Numbered from the stretch's first letter, positions 16,827 through 26,430 are shown. The stretch: 64,000 bases of DNA from Chloroflexota bacterium (GCA_014584575.1 JACTMP010000023.1:1-64000), one strand, 5' to 3'. Translations and numbers: made by a program. Notes: generated by a model not told the origin, from the letters alone.

Positions 16827-17746
16827 CAGCCTTTCACCGCACCCGTCGTCAGGCCACCCACAATTTTGTCTTGTAACAAAATGTAGACCGTGACCGGCAG
16901 GATGGAACCCAACACGGCCCCGGCGGCAAAGACGCTCCAGTTTTGCCCGTAGTTGTTGCCGATAAAGGTTTGCAGACCCAACATCAGCGTAAACAGTTCC
17001 GACCGGCGAATCATAATGTTGGGCAAAATCCAGTCACCATAGACGCCAAAGAAGGTCAGGATGACGATGACGATGACGATCGGCCGTACCAGCGGGAAGA
17101 TGAGATACCAGAACGTTTGCCAGTGGGAGGCCCCATCCACCATCGCCGATTCATCAATATCACGCGGGATGGAGTCAAAAAAGCCCTTCATCAGCCAGAC
17201 GTTCAGCCCCATTGCGCCACCCATGTAGATCAGAATCAGGCCGCCGTGTGTGTTCAGCCCCAAAGCGGGGATACAGCAGCTGCCCAACTGATCCAGCAGC
17301 GAATAGAGGGCGATCATAGCCATCAGCGCCGGGAACACCTGAATAAGCAGGATACCGAGGAGCAACTGCCCCCGCCCGGCAAAACGAAACCGGGAAAAGG
17401 CATAGGCGGTTAACGTGGTGATCATGGCCGACAAGAGCGCCGAGATGAGGGCGATTTTGGTCGTATTCCACATCCACAATCCAAATGGCTGCTCATACAA
17501 AATCTCGCGGAAATTGTTCAATGTTGGATTGGCCGGGATGAGTTGACGGCTGACGCCCTGGACGGGGCTAAAGGCGGACGAGATGGTGTAGAGAACCGGC
17601 AGCAATGAGTAAAACAGAACCACCGCCGCTACCAGAAGTTTCACGGCCGTGACAATCCGCCGCTGGTTTTTCTTAGACTGCCAGAATATCTGCCACCGGC
17701 TCAGTTCCGGGGCACTTCTTGTTGGGGTTGAGGTTACATTAGACAC
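16826..17746 (-). CDS. malG: Maltodextrin ABC importer permease (MalG-like)
   Basis: 306 residues, about six membrane segments, C-terminal TTGAVKG as usual in MalG. The EAA motif appears as DESAMVDGASHWQTFWYLIFPLVRP. It pairs with the MalF-like protein, whose gene overlaps by 8 nt. The assignment rests on family features plus the setting between a carbohydrate binding protein and alpha-amylases. Confidence 0.9.
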   Translation of the reverse strand: MSNVTSTPTRSAPELSRWQIFWQSKKNQRRIVTAVKLLVAAVVLFYSLLPVLYTISSAFSPVQGVSRQLIPANPTLNNFREILYEQPFGLWMWNTTKIALISALLSAMITTLTAYAFSRFRFAGRGQLLLGILLIQVFPALMAMIALYSLLDQLGSCCIPALGLNTHGGLILIYMGGAMGLNVWLMKGFFDSIPRDIDESAMVDGASHWQTFWYLIFPLVRPIVIVIVILTFFGVYGDWILPNIMIRRSELFTLMLGLQTFIGNNYGQNWSVFAAGAVLGSILPVTVYILLQDKIVGGLTTGAVKG

Positions 17747-19355
17747 TTTCGCCCACCCTTTCCCAGGTTCGCATGAAGCGATACTGGAACAATGTAATCG
17801 TTGCCAGAATAAAGAAGATGATCACCGTGATCGCCGAAGCATAACCAAAATCCTGCCCGGCGGAAGCAAAAGCCAGCCGGTACACATAGCTGATCAAAAT
17901 GTCGGAATGCCCGGCCGGCGTGGGTGTGCCCACAATGGGCGGCCCGCCGTTGTTAAACAGGTAAATCAGGTTAAAGCTGTTAAAGTTCACCAAGAAAGAG
18001 CCAATGAGCAGCGGCCCCACACCCACCAGCAGCAGCGGCAGCGTCAGAGCGCGGAACTGGTGCCAGGCGTTGGCGCCATCAATATCCGCCGCTTCATACA
18101 TATCCTGGGGAATGGCCTGCAACGCGCCGCTGTTGATCAGCACGTAATACGGGTAAGCCAGCCAGACATTGATAATGATGAGCGCCACCTTCACCCAGAA
18201 TGCATCGGCAAACACGTTAATCGGCGTCCCCATAAGTTCAGAAAGCCAGATACCGACAATGCCATTCACCGGATTCCACAGGCCGCGCCACACCAGGATC
18301 GTTAACACCCCCGGTATGGCAAAAGGAATGATGAGAAGGGATTTGATCACCTTTTGCCCCGGCATGTTCCGGCCAAACACCAGCGCAATCATCAATCCTA
18401 GAGCAAAGGAGAGGACGGTGGAAAAGAGGGCAAACATGACCGTCCAGACAAAAATCAAAACGAGAGGGCCACGAAAGGCCGGGTTGCCCAGAAATCGCTG
18501 GTAATTCCGAAAGCCAATCGGCACGGTATAACCAGGGATGAGAACCTGGCCTTCGGCGGAGATAAACTCGCCACGTTCATCATTGCCGATGTAAACCACG
18601 CCGGTCTGGTTGTCGGTGATGGTGTCGGTTTCTTCGTTGTAGGTGTAGCGTTGTTGCAGGGCGGCGGCGCGATCAATACCGCGAATTTGCACGGCCGTTT
18701 CCTCCCCCCCAAACGTCGTCTGTTGCAAATCGGAAAGCGCTCGCAATAAAGCCGCTCGTGGCACACGTTCAAACCGGTTGTCTTCTTGCCCCACAACAAC
18801 AAAATTCACCGGCAGGCCATCATCGGCCAGCGGCCCAAACTCGGTCTCCTCCACATCCTGCTCTGGCAAGACCACAATTGGTTCCGCTTCGCTGTCCCCT
18901 TCTGGCGTCAGCACCAACGCAAACTCACCAAATGCATTCTGGTAAAGGGTGAAATTATAGGCCAGTCCAGACTCAGGTAAGTAACGCCGCTGTTCCAGGA
19001 CCTCAATTGCCTGTACCTTCGGCAGCAGATGGCCGGTTCCATAGTTGGTAAAAGAGATGTAAACGGTGTAAATGATAGGGTAGACAGAGATCAGGACCAT
19101 AAAGGCCAGACCCGGTGACATCCAGCGCAACGGGTATGTTTCCGGCCTCAACCAGATGTAATTGATCATCACGGTGATAAAGGCGATGACGACGGCAAAC
19201 TGCCAGTAACCATCCCCCCACATCGTCAGGATCATCCACAGCGCCCCCGCGTCAAAGATCATAAGACCCAACAGCCGCAGCGCCAGGCTGCTGGCGGTCA
19301 GCGACCCCCCTTTTCCTTTTTTGTCACTCTCTTCTTGAACGTTGACTGCCCGCAT
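17739..19355 (-). CDS. malF: Maltodextrin ABC importer permease (MalF-like, with P2 loop)
   Basis: 539 residues from ATG at 19355, which has GAGGAG upstream. After three N-terminal membrane segments comes a periplasmic insertion of about 180 residues (from about TNYGTGHLL to PIGFRNYQRFL) equivalent to the P2 loop of E. coli MalF, which touches the binding protein. The core permease with EAADIDGANAWHQFRALTLPLLL follows. The P2 loop is typical of maltose-type systems and supports the substrate call. Overlaps malG by 8 nt. Confidence 0.92.
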   Translation of the reverse strand: MRAVNVQEESDKKGKGGSLTASSLALRLLGLMIFDAGALWMILTMWGDGYWQFAVVIAFITVMINYIWLRPETYPLRWMSPGLAFMVLISVYPIIYTVYISFTNYGTGHLLPKVQAIEVLEQRRYLPESGLAYNFTLYQNAFGEFALVLTPEGDSEAEPIVVLPEQDVEETEFGPLADDGLPVNFVVVGQEDNRFERVPRAALLRALSDLQQTTFGGEETAVQIRGIDRAAALQQRYTYNEETDTITDNQTGVVYIGNDERGEFISAEGQVLIPGYTVPIGFRNYQRFLGNPAFRGPLVLIFVWTVMFALFSTVLSFALGLMIALVFGRNMPGQKVIKSLLIIPFAIPGVLTILVWRGLWNPVNGIVGIWLSELMGTPINVFADAFWVKVALIIINVWLAYPYYVLINSGALQAIPQDMYEAADIDGANAWHQFRALTLPLLLVGVGPLLIGSFLVNFNSFNLIYLFNNGGPPIVGTPTPAGHSDILISYVYRLAFASAGQDFGYASAITVIIFFILATITLFQYRFMRTWERVGESV

Positions 19356-19376
19356 AACCCCTACTCCTCTTCTCCT

Positions 19377-19426
19377 GCTCGTAGAAGGCCACCTTCGTAG
19401 AGGGTCATCCACCGCCCGCTACGAGC
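19377..19426 (-). promoter_or_regulatory. Stem-loop in the malF leader
   Basis: GCTCGTAG (19377-19384) pairs with CTACGAGC (19419-19426), enclosing an inner inverted repeat AGAAGG/CCTTCG. It lies just upstream of the malF Shine-Dalgarno. The inner part resembles the MITE-like element but is too short to assign. Confidence 0.35.
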
Positions 19427-19436
19427 CGGTGATAAA

Positions 19437-19473
19437 AAAACTGGGAACGTGTATGTGCCCCGTTCCCAGTTTT
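19437..19473 (-). terminator. Terminator/attenuator between binding protein and permease genes
   Basis: AAAACTGGGAACG (19437-19449) pairs with CGTTCCCAGTTTT (19461-19473); on the minus strand the stem ends in a run of T (TTTTTTTATC). It lies between the binding protein gene and malF, the usual place for a leaky terminator that keeps binding protein message above permease message. Confidence 0.75.
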
Positions 19474-19511
19474 ATCACTAATTTGCCAGTTGTAAAGAAA
19501 TCAGCGGTGTT

Positions 19512-19546
19512 TAGACCTGACAGGTCTAACAGACCTGTCAGGTCTA
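19512..19546. repeat. Interspersed hairpin, CCTGACAGG family
   Basis: TAGACCTGACAGGTCT (19512-19527) pairs perfectly with AGACCTGTCAGGTCTA (19531-19546), loop AAC. It lies 5 bp after the binding protein stop codon, in series with the terminator at 19437. Confidence 0.9.
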
Positions 19547-19551
19547 ATGGT

Positions 19552-21015
19552 TTAGTTGCTTTCTTCGATGGCTGTGCGGACTTGTTCGGCAGCGTTGGTG
19601 AAAGCGTTCACCGCATCATCACCTTGCTGGGAGATGAGGACAACCGCATTGCCCCAGGCATCCCATACGGAAGCCATTTCGGGAATGGCGGGCATGGGCA
19701 GCGCGTTCATGCCGGCTTCGCCAAAGGCGGCAATGTTGGGGTCATCCAAGGCATCCAGCACCGGCAGGTAGGCAGGTACACGCGGGTCGGCATCGTAGAA
19801 CGCCTGCATGACTTCGGGCGTAGCCACAAACTCGGTCAGGAAGATTTGGGCCAGCAGCGGGTCTTTGGCAAAGGCGCTGATCATGAAACCTTGCGCACCC
19901 AGGAAGGGGGCGCCGGTCTCATTGACCTGACCAGGAATGGGGCAAATCTCATACGGAATGCCGGAATCGGCAATACGGGAGGTGGCCCACGGGCCGGTGA
20001 TGGTCATGGCGGACTGGCCGCTTTCTAACATCAGGTGCATGGTGTCCCAGTCAACGGCCGGGGGTTGCAGACCGGCTTTCACAAACTCGTCCCACCAGGT
20101 GGCGGCGGCCAGGGAACCTTCACTGTCAATACCAACATCGGTGGGGTCATACCCTTCGTCGGTGACGCCAAAGACGTAACCGCCAAAAGCGGTCTGGATG
20201 GGGAAGAAGTGATAGGGGTCGCCTTCCATACGGACGAATCCATATTGATTGGTAGCGACGTCATCGGTGTTGTTGGCCGCCCGTTCCAGGGAGATTTCGG
20301 TCACTTGGTCCCAGGTGGTCGGGCATTCGGGCACAATGTCGGTGTTGATGAACAGGGCCACGTTTTCGGTGGCGTTGGGCATACCGTACAGTTCACCGTC
20401 GTAGGTGAAGGCTTGAATGGCGGCCGGGGCAAAGTCTCCTTCTTTGGCGCCCAGGTCAATGGGGGCCAGCACACCGTTGCTAACCAACTCGCCTAACCAG
20501 TCATGGGCGCCGACGATGATGTCTGGCCCTTGCCCGGCCGGGCCGGCGATGGTCAACTGGTCGCGGATGTCACCAAAACCCAGTTCTTCGACAACGAGGG
20601 TGACGCCATACTCTTCCTGGAAGCTGGCTGCCAGGTCTGTGAGGATGGGGGCGCGGGTGTTATCGGCCCAAATGGTGAGGCTGAGGCCAGAGTCCTCAGT
20701 TGGTTCGGCAACCGGTTCATCGGTTGGCTCGGTAGCGGCAGCGGCGGCAGCATCGGCAGTAGCCTGTGCGGCAGCGGCAGCTTCTTCAGCAGCAGCAGCA
20801 GCTTCTTCGGCGGCGGCAGCGGCGGCTTCTTCGGCAGCGGCAGCGGCAGCAGCGGCTTCGGTGGCGGCGGCGTTGATGGCGTCTCCTGCCTGTTCAGCAG
20901 CTTGTTCGGCCGCCTGTTCAACCTGCTCTTGGGTGGTTGTGCCACCACAGGCGCTTAATACCAGCGCGCCCATCAATAAAAATACAAACAATATGGTCAA
21001 ATTTTTTAGTTTCAT
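19552..21015 (-). CDS. Maltodextrin-binding lipoprotein (MalE-like) with Ala-rich stalk
   Basis: 487 residues. [23 protein letters not shown] is a lipoprotein signal (Cys23). Residues about 30-110 are a very Ala-rich stretch with regular EE, EQ and TA steps, expected to be one long helix. The binding fold starts at [22 protein letters not shown] and continues with [39 protein letters not shown] and [15 protein letters not shown], all typical of MalE-type proteins. It captures maltodextrins for MalFG. The ATPase (MalK) is not in this window. Promoter and operator probably lie near the marR gene upstream. Confidence 0.9.
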   Translation of the reverse strand: MKLKNLTILFVFLLMGALVLSACGGTTTQEQVEQAAEQAAEQAGDAINAAATEAAAAAAAAEEAAAAAAEEAAAAAEEAAAAAQATADAAAAAATEPTDEPVAEPTEDSGLSLTIWADNTRAPILTDLAASFQEEYGVTLVVEELGFGDIRDQLTIAGPAGQGPDIIVGAHDWLGELVSNGVLAPIDLGAKEGDFAPAAIQAFTYDGELYGMPNATENVALFINTDIVPECPTTWDQVTEISLERAANNTDDVATNQYGFVRMEGDPYHFFPIQTAFGGYVFGVTDEGYDPTDVGIDSEGSLAAATWWDEFVKAGLQPPAVDWDTMHLMLESGQSAMTITGPWATSRIADSGIPYEICPIPGQVNETGAPFLGAQGFMISAFAKDPLLAQIFLTEFVATPEVMQAFYDADPRVPAYLPVLDALDDPNIAAFGEAGMNALPMPAIPEMASVWDAWGNAVVLISQQGDDAVNAFTNAAEQVRTAIEESN

Positions 21016-21132
21016 CTCTCTCCTTGATTTTTTGAATGTACCCAGAGGGTTCGATCAATAAGATATGGATATTTTGCCAGACGTTTTTTGGAAAACATCA
21101 CCTCCTAAAAAGTACCTCTAGTTTAGCTGATT

Positions 21133-21600
21133 TTAAACAGGGTGATGGCCGTTGGCAGGCGGCGACTGCTGCACCAGTTCTTCCTGGAGCAGATGGTGGA
21201 GTCGATCCAGGTTTTCGATGAGGGTGTTTTGCACGGCCGTATCAATACTATTCAGCCGGGTGATGTTGTAAGCGGTGTGGGCTGTGTGGACTTCCTGACA
21301 GAGGGTTGCACCCTGGGGGGTGAGGTAGAGGCGTTGGGCACGGCCGTCGCTTTCGTGCGGTCGCCGCTCCAAATAGCCGCTGGCCTCCAGTCCCTTCACA
21401 ATACGGGTTACATTGCTCTTGTCACATAACAGTTTTTGGCTTAAATCGCTGGAAGAAATACCGGGTTCTTCGCTCACGTGCAGCAGCACATAAAAACGGG
21501 GGGGCGTCAGGCCATAACGGTGAAACAGGCGGCGGTCGCCATCGTCAATGACAATGAATGTTTCTTTGAGCAGGTTGTAGAGGTATTCTTTGTCGTTCAT
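21133..21600 (-). CDS. MarR-family transcription regulator
   Basis: 155 residues, the usual length. Winged helix: LTPPRFYVLLHVSEEPGISSSDLSQKLLCDKSNVTRIVKGLEASGYLERRPHESDGRAQRLYLTPQG, with the D-x-R wing. It precedes the maltodextrin genes on the same strand with a 117 bp gap, so it may control them, although MarR is an unusual choice for sugar genes. A palindrome 63 bp upstream of its start is a likely self-operator. Confidence 0.88.
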   Translation of the reverse strand: MNDKEYLYNLLKETFIVIDDGDRRLFHRYGLTPPRFYVLLHVSEEPGISSSDLSQKLLCDKSNVTRIVKGLEASGYLERRPHESDGRAQRLYLTPQGATLCQEVHTAHTAYNITRLNSIDTAVQNTLIENLDRLHHLLQEELVQQSPPANGHHPV

Positions 21601-21662
21601 TTCATTGCCTGTGCCTGTGGGAAGCCCAGCAAGGGCATCTGTTACTTAGTTGATGCCGCAAC

Positions 21663-21678
21663 AGTTGATATATCAACT
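21663..21678. promoter_or_regulatory. Candidate MarR operator
   Basis: A perfect 16 bp palindrome, AGTTGATATATCAACT, lies about 65 bp upstream of the marR start codon. Size, AT-rich centre and TTGA half-sites fit known MarR-family operators. Binding is inferred. Confidence 0.65.
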
Positions 21679-21738
21679 ATATCACGAATTTGTCACAAGT
21701 CAATGAATTTGGGCAGGGATTTTTGGATGAAATGTATG

Positions 21739-21798
21739 GAGATTGGAGAATTGGAGATTAGAGATTGAGAGATTTAGTCTCTAAACTCCAATCTCTTA
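21739..21798. repeat. Tandem-word hairpin, GAGATT family
   Basis: Repeated GGAGATT/AGAGATT words on the left and TCTCTAAACTCCAATCTCTT on the right form an imperfect stem. It overlaps the stop of the methyltransferase gene on the minus strand. Confidence 0.65.
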
Positions 21799-22539
21799 AA
21801 CGAACCGACGCGCTTGCCACGCCTGGTAGAGCAGAATGGAACCGGCAATGGCCGCATTGAGGGAATCTACCTGCCCTTTCTGCGGTAGTTTCAGGCGAAT
21901 ATCACAGCTCTGGCGCACCAGACGGCGCATCCCTTCCCCTTCATGCCCCACAACAATGCCAATGGGCATATTCAGGTCAACTTCCGGCAGCAATTTGGCC
22001 CCTTCATCTAAATCCAGCCCTACGATCCAGATGCCTTCAGACTGGAGGTGTTTCATGGCCTGTACCAGGTTTGTTACCTGGGCGACCAGCAAATGTTCAC
22101 TGGCCCCGGCGGAAAATTGGGCGACGGCGGGGGTGATGTCTGGGGCGCGCCGGTCTTGCAGAACCACGCCATGCACACCCACAATTTCGGCCGTGCGCAG
22201 CAGTTGGCCGATGTTTTGTGGCCCGTGCAGCAGGTCGAGCAGTAATAGGAAGGGCTGCTCGTTTCGCTGCGCTGCTAGGGCCAGGATGTCGTCCAGATGG
22301 CTGTAGGGGTAGGGGCCGGCTTCCAACACCATGCCCTGATGGGAGCTATCACCGGCGAGTTTGGTGAGGTGGTTTTTGTCGGCGAAGCGAATGGGGAGTT
22401 GACGGGTGTGGGCGAGGGTCTGGTACGGCCGTGTCACCTTCTCCTCTAGCCCCTGCTGCAACCACAAACAGTGGAGTTCGCGGCGGCTGCCCCGCAGTGC
22501 TTCCCAAACGGTGTTGCGGCGGATGAGGTATTCGCGCAT
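21796..22539 (-). CDS. rlmB: TrmH/SpoU-family RNA 2'-O-methyltransferase (RlmB-like)
   Basis: 248 residues from ATG at 22539 (MREYLIRRNTVWEAL). An N-terminal SpoU substrate-binding domain is followed by the knotted SPOUT domain: LLLDLLHGPQNIGQLLRTAE, IGIVVGHEGEGMRRLV and LPQKGQVDSLNAAIAGSILLYQ, the three classic motifs. It probably methylates 23S rRNA (G2251 in E. coli). It sits next to cysS on the same strand, a common bacterial pairing. The frame start at 22584 falls in a repeat hairpin and was not used. Confidence 0.92.
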   Translation of the reverse strand: MREYLIRRNTVWEALRGSRRELHCLWLQQGLEEKVTRPYQTLAHTRQLPIRFADKNHLTKLAGDSSHQGMVLEAGPYPYSHLDDILALAAQRNEQPFLLLLDLLHGPQNIGQLLRTAEIVGVHGVVLQDRRAPDITPAVAQFSAGASEHLLVAQVTNLVQAMKHLQSEGIWIVGLDLDEGAKLLPEVDLNMPIGIVVGHEGEGMRRLVRQSCDIRLKLPQKGQVDSLNAAIAGSILLYQAWQARRFV

Positions 22540-22545
22540 AGCGTC

Positions 22546-22607
22546 CGTGATGCGTGATGTGTGAAACGTGATGCGCCCTTTCACACATCACGTTTCACGC
22601 ATCACGT
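22546..22607. repeat. Tandem-word hairpin, CGTGATG family
   Basis: CGTGATGCGTGATGTGTGAAA on the left pairs with TTTCACACATCACG...CGCATCACG on the right. It sits between cysS and rlmB and overlaps the last codons of cysS. Same word as 3224 and 8977. Confidence 0.8.
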
Positions 22608-24047
22608 TTCCACCTTCCAGATCGTGCCATCGGCGCGGTCTTCGAGGATGATGCCTAAGGCTTTCAGTTGGTTGCGCACCACGTCGGCGGTGGCCCAATC
22701 TTTTTTCTGGCGGGCCTCGGCGCGTAGTTGGATGAGCAGCCGCACCAGGCCATCTTCCCGGTTGGCGTCGGCGCTGCGTTCGGCCTGGTCGGGGATAATG
22801 CCCAGGACGGCGCCGCCCAATTCACGGTAGAGCTGGTCTACGGCCGTGAGTGTCCCTTTTGTCTGTGGTCCCTGCTCATTCAGCAGCACATTCACCTGCC
22901 GCGTCAGTTCTTGCAGCACCGCCAATGCCGCCGGAGCATTAAAATCGTCACGCATCTTATCCACAAACGCCGCCCTGGCATTGTCCACAATAAGCGCCGC
23001 TTCTGACGACAACGCTCCATCCGCCGCCTGGCGCAATTGTTCCCGCACCAACGTCACCGCGCCCCAAATCCGCTGCCATCCTTTAGCCGCCGCCTCAATG
23101 GCCTCATCAGAAAAATCCAGCGGGTTGCTGTAATGACTGGACAAAATAAACGTGCGAATCGCTTCCGGCCGCCAACGCTGCAATGCCTGTTTGACTGTGA
23201 GCGTATTGCCCAGGCTCTTGCTCATCTTCACCCCATCCAGCGTCAGCGAACCGGTGAGCATCCAATAACGGGCAAACGGCTCGCCATGCGCCGCTTCGCT
23301 TTGGGCAATCTCACACTCATTATGCGGAAAGATATTGTCAATGCCACCGCCATGAATATCAAACGTCGTCCCCAAATACCTGTTGGCCATGGCCGAACAT
23401 TCAATGTGCCAGCCGGGAAACCCTTCCCCCCAGGGGCTAGACCAGCGCATAATGTGTTCTGGCTCGGCCTTTTTCCACACGGCAAAATCGAGTGGATGCC
23501 GTTTGTCTTCGCGCACCGCCTCACGGGTACCTTCCTCTAGCTCTTCCACGCGGCGCCCACTCAGCTTGCCATATTCGGCAAAAGAAACCACGCTAAAGTA
23601 CACATTGCCATCAACCTCATAGGCATGTCCTCTTTCAATGAGGTCCTGGATCATCTCGATTTGTTCGGGGATATGCCCACTGGCGCGGGGGCTGATATCT
23701 GGCCGCTGTACGCCCAGCGCATCCATATCGGCAAAGTATTCGCGCATATAGGTTTCCACCACCTGCATGGGGCGGGCCGATAGCTGCCGGGCCTTTTTGA
23801 GGATGCGGTCTTCACCTGTATCCAGCATATGGCCCACATCAGTGATGTTTTGCACATAGAGAACATCATTGCCAATGTAGCGGAGGAAACGAACAATGAC
23901 ATCAAAGCTGACATACGTTTTCGCGTGGCCGATGTGTGAGTAGTCATACACGGTGGGGCCACAGACGTACATGCTAATTTTGCCTTCCACCAGGGGCACA
24001 AATTCTTCTTTTTTGCGGGTTAAGACGTTGTAGATTTTGAGAGACAT
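22602..24047 (-). CDS. cysS: Cysteinyl-tRNA synthetase
   Basis: 481 residues, full length. Charges tRNA-Cys. HIGH motif exact at residues 38-41 ([11 protein letters not shown]), KMSKS at 274-278, zinc ligands Cys29, Cys217, His242 and Glu246 all present. The C-terminal helical anticodon-binding region ends [12 protein letters not shown]. It is followed by rlmB on the same strand. One ACGGCCGT octamer falls in the C-terminal domain as T-A-V. Confidence 0.97.
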   Translation of the reverse strand: MSLKIYNVLTRKKEEFVPLVEGKISMYVCGPTVYDYSHIGHAKTYVSFDVIVRFLRYIGNDVLYVQNITDVGHMLDTGEDRILKKARQLSARPMQVVETYMREYFADMDALGVQRPDISPRASGHIPEQIEMIQDLIERGHAYEVDGNVYFSVVSFAEYGKLSGRRVEELEEGTREAVREDKRHPLDFAVWKKAEPEHIMRWSSPWGEGFPGWHIECSAMANRYLGTTFDIHGGGIDNIFPHNECEIAQSEAAHGEPFARYWMLTGSLTLDGVKMSKSLGNTLTVKQALQRWRPEAIRTFILSSHYSNPLDFSDEAIEAAAKGWQRIWGAVTLVREQLRQAADGALSSEAALIVDNARAAFVDKMRDDFNAPAALAVLQELTRQVNVLLNEQGPQTKGTLTAVDQLYRELGGAVLGIIPDQAERSADANREDGLVRLLIQLRAEARQKKDWATADVVRNQLKALGIILEDRADGTIWKVET

Positions 24048-24071
24048 AGAAACTCCAAAGCGATGAAATTG

Positions 24072-24127
24072 GAGATTAGAGATTGGGGATTGGCGTGGCT
24101 AATCGCCAATCCCCAATCTCTAATCTC
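24072..24127. repeat. Tandem-word hairpin, perfect 24 bp arms
   Basis: The arms 24072-24095 and 24104-24127 are exact reverse complements with an 8 nt loop. The stem is made of GAGATTA, GAGATTG, GGGATTG words and sits immediately downstream of the PIN-TRAM gene stop on the minus strand. Confidence 0.85.
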
Positions 24128-25189
24128 TTACGTGCGGGCAAAAATCATGCGGCCGGCCGACGTTTGCAGCACTTTGGTGACGGTGACATTGAGGGTTTTA
24201 TTCATCAGGGGGCTGCCATCTTCCACGACCACCATGGTACCATCTTGCAAAAAGCCAATGCCCTGCCCCGGCTCGCGCCCTTCTTGAATGATTTTGATGT
24301 TTAATGATTCTCCGGGCAGCATATTGACTTTGACGGCGTTGGCCAGATCGTTGATGTTGAGGACGGTGACGCCTTGCAGTTCGGCGACGCGGTTCAGGTT
24401 GTAATCGTTGGTGAGAATGGGGCAGCGCAGGTGTTTGGCCAGGGCTACCAATTTGCTGTCGGCTTCCCGCACTTCAGACACGTCCATGTCGGTGATTTTG
24501 GTGGGAATGGGGGCTTCGTTTTGCAGATTGGTGAGTACATCCAGCCCTAAACGGCCGCGCCCCCGGCGCAGGGGGTCTGGGCTGTCGGCAATGTGTTGCA
24601 GTTCGGAAAGGATGAAGTTTGGCACCAGCAGGGTATCCCGAATAAAGCCGGTTTTGCTGATGTCGGCAATACGGCCGTCAATAATCACACTGGTATCCAA
24701 CAAAATGAACTGCTCTGGTGGGGGGGCGCTGCTGCTTTCGCCACTTTCGTTTCCTGACTGGGAGATGCGTAACCCGTTGAGAAACGCCTTCAACTCATTT
24801 TGCCGCGAGACCATAATAATGACACTCAGGTAACAAAATACAACGGCGGCTAATAAAGGCAGAACCTGCCGGAATGGTGATCCCAACAAGGATAGGGGCA
24901 GCGCCAGTAAGGCCGCCGCCATTAAACCAATGAAGAGGCCAATGATAATGGCCACCAACTTTTCTGGCGGCATGGTAATGAGCTGATGGGTAACATAGCG
25001 CAAAGGCCGGATTGTGATGTAAGGGGTCAAAATTAACCCGGCCAGAAAACCAATGAGGGCAAATAAGACGGCATATGATTCAGAGGTTCCATCAAAAAAC
25101 AGTGATACTTCTTGCCCAATATATGCGCCTAACAAAGCGCCCAAGATGGCGCCAATAATACGAAAAATAAAGTCTACACTCAGTTTCAT
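24128..25189 (-). CDS. PIN-TRAM domain membrane protein (YacL-like)
   Basis: 353 residues. About four membrane segments in residues 8-125, then a PIN nuclease domain with ILLDTSVIIDGRIADI (metal-binding Asp), LSELQHIADS, DADSKLVALAK-like acidic sites and ILTNDYNLNRVAEL. A TRAM RNA-binding domain closes the protein (GESLNIKIIQEGREPGQGIGFLQDGTMVVVED). Homologues in Gram-positive bacteria are called YacL; a role as a membrane-bound ribonuclease is likely but not proven. It lies upstream of cysS, as in Bacillus. Confidence 0.92.
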   Translation of the reverse strand: MKLSVDFIFRIIGAILGALLGAYIGQEVSLFFDGTSESYAVLFALIGFLAGLILTPYITIRPLRYVTHQLITMPPEKLVAIIIGLFIGLMAAALLALPLSLLGSPFRQVLPLLAAVVFCYLSVIIMVSRQNELKAFLNGLRISQSGNESGESSSAPPPEQFILLDTSVIIDGRIADISKTGFIRDTLLVPNFILSELQHIADSPDPLRRGRGRLGLDVLTNLQNEAPIPTKITDMDVSEVREADSKLVALAKHLRCPILTNDYNLNRVAELQGVTVLNINDLANAVKVNMLPGESLNIKIIQEGREPGQGIGFLQDGTMVVVEDGSPLMNKTLNVTVTKVLQTSAGRMIFART

Positions 25190-25607
25190 GGATGAATGAC
25201 CTTCGTTAGTGAGCTACGCAATGACAAAAGGATGGCTATATGAGAACTATATCCACCATTGGTCGCTTGTATGCTGTTGGTGACGTTTAACGTCAAATAA
25301 TGGAGGCGGGTGACTGTTGGTGAATGCTGGCAAATGGGAGCGAACTTCAGATTCTGATAATGAATGGCAAGGACTCCCGATTGATTTAAGGAAAAAAATT
25401 GCTGCACACCCTCTACATTGAAAACAGCTTCACCGCCGTTTACCCAGACCAATCTGTTAAATGAAATGAACAACAAATCTATCTAAGATAAAGATGAAAT
25501 GTATGAAAGATGGTAACACAGCGATGGTGAAGCGGCAACCAATGTACAAGGCGGGTTGCCAGACGGCTGGCGCCCCTAGAAGCGCCAGCCGCTGCCAGAA
25601 AACGAGA
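25190..25607. other. Intergenic stretch without convincing gene
   Basis: 418 bp between two minus-strand genes. Minus-strand open frames here (25186-25476 and 25457-25675) have no recognisable domain and poor codon character. The only structure noted is the stem-loop at 25565-25590. Confidence 0.6.
25565..25590 (-). terminator. Stem-loop after the four-helix membrane protein gene
   Basis: GGCTGGCGC (25565-25573) pairs with GCGCCAGCC (25582-25590), loop CCCTAGAA. It lies 18 bp past the stop codon at 25608 on the minus strand but has no T run, so termination is uncertain. Confidence 0.45.
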
Positions 25608-26372
25608 CTACCGGGGGGGACGGCGGGTGGGGGGAGGTGTGGTCGCTCCTGAAGGGCTTTCAGGCCGGGAAGCACGGCCGTCGCTGGCAGACGGCCGTGC
25701 GCTCATGGCCGGGCGGGGCGGCCCGGAGCGCGGCGGCGGTGCCGTCGGCGGTATCCGGGACGTAGGGCGGGTGGTGCGCACGGCCGTTGGTTGTTTTACC
25801 TGTTCCCTGGCCGCCGCCGGTAACTGCGAACGGCGCAGCTCGCGTAAATCAAAAATATATTCACCGGCCACAGAAAAAGCGCCGATAAACAAGATGCGCG
25901 TCAGCCATACCAACGTGGCCACAAAAAACGGCACCCAGCGCAGCAGTTGTTCGCGGCTCAACACTTCGTTGCCAAAGTCGTGGGAGAGCAGCGTCACGGA
26001 AACCGCCCACCAGGTCATCATGGCATTCATGGTAGCCGCAATCAGCCAGGCGCCCATCAGATACCATACGGCCGTTGGCTCGTGCCGCCCACGTTCAGGG
26101 GTAAACAGACGGGCCAACCCGGCAAAATCAATGGCGCAAAACGCCACCGCCAGAATGGTGGCCCAACGCAGCCCGGCAAAACTCACGTCGCCCAGCAAGT
26201 TATCCAACGCATAGCGCGTGGTATCAAAATTGAACAGTTCAAACGCCGCCAGCGCCACTAACAAAATTATCCCGGCCACGAGTTTGCGCGAGACATTCAA
26301 GTTTGCCAGCAGTTGCGTTTGTGACTCCTTATTGGCGGGATCGCCCCGGGAAAATACGCCCTGTTTTCGCAT
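25608..26372 (-). CDS. Four-segment membrane protein with Pro/Arg-rich tail, unknown function
   Basis: 254 residues from ATG at 26372 (MRKQGVFSRG); the longer frame to 26597 reads through a repeat hairpin and is unlikely. About four membrane segments (VAGIILLVALAAFELF, WATILAVAFCAIDFAGL, YLMGAWLIAATMNAMMTWWAV, WVPFFVATLVWLTRILFIG) are followed by a tail of about 80 residues rich in Pro, Arg and Ser that should lie in the cytoplasm. The tail is partly encoded by three ACGGCCGT octamers. No family recognised. Confidence 0.7.
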   Translation of the reverse strand: MRKQGVFSRGDPANKESQTQLLANLNVSRKLVAGIILLVALAAFELFNFDTTRYALDNLLGDVSFAGLRWATILAVAFCAIDFAGLARLFTPERGRHEPTAVWYLMGAWLIAATMNAMMTWWAVSVTLLSHDFGNEVLSREQLLRWVPFFVATLVWLTRILFIGAFSVAGEYIFDLRELRRSQLPAAAREQVKQPTAVRTTRPTSRIPPTAPPPRSGPPRPAMSARPSASDGRASRPESPSGATTPPPTRRPPR

Positions 26373-26396
26373 GATAGTTGTTCCTGAAACCTCTTT

Positions 26397-26430
26397 AGAC
26401 CTGACAGGTTTCGGAAAACCTGTCAGGTCT
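26397..26430. repeat. Interspersed hairpin, CCTGACAGG family
   Basis: AGACCTGACAGGTTT (26397-26411) pairs with AAACCTGTCAGGTCT (26416-26430). It lies 25 bp upstream of the membrane protein start, in the space between two divergent genes, so this copy is not at a 3' end. Confidence 0.9.

Noticed and set aside
25186..25476. 96-residue open frame on the minus strand
   Set aside because: No Shine-Dalgarno, no family features, unusual composition; it overlaps the neighbouring start and looks like chance.
25627..26214. 195-residue plus-strand open frame
   Set aside because: Opposite the membrane protein gene; Arg/Gly/Ser-rich as expected of an antisense frame.
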